Source: a virus | Reading direction: 5' to 3' (one strand) | IMG/VR virus record: IMGVR_UViG_3300036861_000105 | Location: 1-21,632 of that record | DNA: 21,632 nucleotides | Shown here: in pieces, positions 20,775 through 21,632 of the stretch | Layout of the letters: each line of letters begins with the position of its first letter | Position numbering within the stretch: position 1 is the stretch's first letter | Program-made: the position numbers and the translations under genes | Notes under the pieces: model-generated | Seen by the model: the letters and a program-made list of their open reading frames with translations, nothing else | Database searches by the model: none | Told to the model about the DNA's origin: nothing

Positions 20775-20917
20775 GATATCCACCATTCCCCTCCACACCG
20801 GGCACACTCCCAGTAATCCGATGTCCAATGGTTAGCCCATGTGATCTTCTTACATTCCGGGCAGCGAGTAATGCTTCCGGGCCAGTACACATCCCACTGG
20901 AGGGGCCATAATCTCAC
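20771..20917 (-). CDS. Small zinc-ribbon protein
   Basis: A 48-residue product starting at GTG 20917 (GTGA overlap with the ParB-like stop) and ending in another GTGA overlap with the coiled-coil gene. It contains TRCPECKKITWANHW and WECARCGGEWW: two CxxC pairs (Cys19, Cys22, Cys38, Cys41), a classic zinc ribbon, with many Trp. This gene is easily missed because it has a GTG start and is very short. It may be a nucleic-acid-binding or transcription-related factor. Confidence 0.7.
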   Translation of the reverse strand: MRLWPLQWDVYWPGSITRCPECKKITWANHWTSDYWECARCGGEWWIS

Positions 20918-21522
20918 GACGCCTCCAATTCCTCTGGCCCGAATGCCAGCTGCCGGATCAGCTCCATGGCCTGGTCAAGACGCTCCGTGGGAGTCTTCAT
21001 ACCCTGGAGAAATGGTCGAATCTCCTCTAGGCAATCCAGTGCTTCATCGGCCACTATCCATGGATCAGCATTGGGTGCCAGCGGGTGTTTAGGCTGAATA
21101 CGCTCTCGGAGTCGGTGCTCGCGCTGTCTTGCTGCCAGTGCATCGGGTTCATCACTTGCCGATGGCTTCTTGGTCTTCTTGGGTTCTACTACGGGGGGAT
21201 CATCGTAGCCCAAGTCCAAGCGCAGCTGGTTGGCGATGGCTATCCACATTGTGCGCTTTACGCCGGTTAGTTGGCGTCGGTATGTGTTGAGAACGATTCC
21301 AGTGAGTTTGCGTTCTTCATCAGAGGCATATTCTCGGAATCGAACCGGATAGTCCTCAATCCCGAGCTCTTGTGCGGCACGAAGGCGGTGGTGGCCATCC
21401 ACCACCTGGTTAGTATTGGCGTCAATCTCGATGGGTACCAACACGCCGCGCTTGGCAATGTCGGCCTTAAGCGCGGCAAATTCCCAATCTTTCAGTGGGG
21501 AGAATCCCGGCACATCACTCAC
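20914..21522 (-). CDS. ParB/Srx-like nuclease-domain protein
   Basis: A 202-residue protein from GTG 21522 (GTGA overlap). GFSPLKDWEFAALKADIAKR and GVLVPIEIDANTNQVVDGHH followed by RLRAAQELG is the ParB N-terminal domain with the DGHHR box (residues 42-46). The middle (LTGIVLNTYRRQLTGVKRTM) resembles the ParB segment that leads into a helix-turn-helix. A basic Lys/Pro/Ser linker separates a helical C-terminal part. In phages such proteins act in DNA binding, cleavage or methylase-associated roles; no ParA partner is visible, so plasmid-like partition is not implied. Confidence 0.8.
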   Translation of the reverse strand: MSDVPGFSPLKDWEFAALKADIAKRGVLVPIEIDANTNQVVDGHHRLRAAQELGIEDYPVRFREYASDEERKLTGIVLNTYRRQLTGVKRTMWIAIANQLRLDLGYDDPPVVEPKKTKKPSASDEPDALAARQREHRLRERIQPKHPLAPNADPWIVADEALDCLEEIRPFLQGMKTPTERLDQAMELIRQLAFGPEELEAS

Positions 21523-21632
21523 GATGCATCCCTTCTCTCAGCCAGCCAGGCAAGCCAGCGATTTCGCCTCTGCGTCAATTTCCGTTCCTGATACGTATCG
21601 GTTACTCGTATCCCTGCACAGCGGTTGCACCA
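21519..21632 (-). CDS. C-terminus of a small Cys-containing protein, 5' end cut by window edge
   Basis: The last 37 codons of a gene entering from the right edge: WCNRCAGIRVTDTYQERKLT followed by QRRNRWLAWLAERRDAS and TGA. A CxxC pair near the edge suggests a zinc knuckle whose other half lies outside the window. Its stop overlaps the GTG of the ParB-like gene, in line with the coupled chain. Nothing more can be said. Confidence 0.6.
   Translation of the reverse strand, partial: WCNRCAGIRVTDTYQERKLTQRRNRWLAWLAERRDAS

Noticed and set aside
20914-21522. Plasmid-type partition system or replication origin
   Set aside because: Only a ParB-like domain is seen; there is no ParA ATPase, no parS-like palindromes and no iterons nearby.

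Overview
The window is a contiguous piece of a tailed bacteriophage (siphovirus type, HK97-fold capsid), either a virion genome or an integrated prophage. It is recognisable from a terminase large subunit, an HK97-type portal, a prohead protease, a capsid protein with an N-terminal coiled coil, a gp10-like completion protein, a pair of tail assembly chaperone frames, a tape measure protein and a pectate-lyase-type spike. Almost every gene lies on the minus strand, so the window is best read from right to left. The DNA is moderately GC-rich. Genes are packed with ATGA, GTGA, TGATG or TAATG overlaps, which fix many starts, often GTG. No integrase, repressor, holin, lysin, tRNA or CRISPR array is visible. 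The host cannot be named; a Ser-Pro linker and Sec signals on two phage proteins are weak hints only.

Right part (about 19.6-21.6 kb): a chain of very small genes coupled by 4-nt overlaps. They encode a ParB/Srx-type DGHHR-box protein, a four-cysteine zinc ribbon, a coiled-coil protein, an unknown protein, a CxxC protein and two small membrane proteins. Between 19.33 and 19.62 kb there is a less clear stretch holding only weak reading frames.

Packaging and head (about 13.0-19.0 kb): HNH protein, double zinc-finger protein, second HNH-like protein, TerL, portal, protease and major capsid protein. Most are joined by ATGA overlaps. No small terminase is recognisable.

Head-associated/accessory block (about 7.4-13.0 kb): eight or so structural or unknown proteins lie between the capsid gene and the head-tail connector. 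They include a protein built of nine alternating 20/22-residue repeats followed by five 9-residue repeats, and an exported beta-helix protein with a lipobox-like signal sequence and a (Ser-Pro)12 linker.

Connector and tail (about 0-7.4 kb): connector, a small secreted protein with an Ig-like look, a gp10-like protein, a small structural protein, the tail tube protein, tail chaperones (G and the -1 frame T), tape measure protein, spike, a small tail-tip protein, a tail-tip/minor tail protein and a truncated fibre-like protein. A single plus-strand gene for a 44-residue membrane protein, with its own terminator, sits between the chaperones and the tape measure gene. The tape measure gene seems to start at a non-canonical ATC codon.

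The most unusual features are two exported proteins inside the virion operon, the isolated plus-strand membrane mini-gene, the tape measure start, and the alternating-repeat protein.
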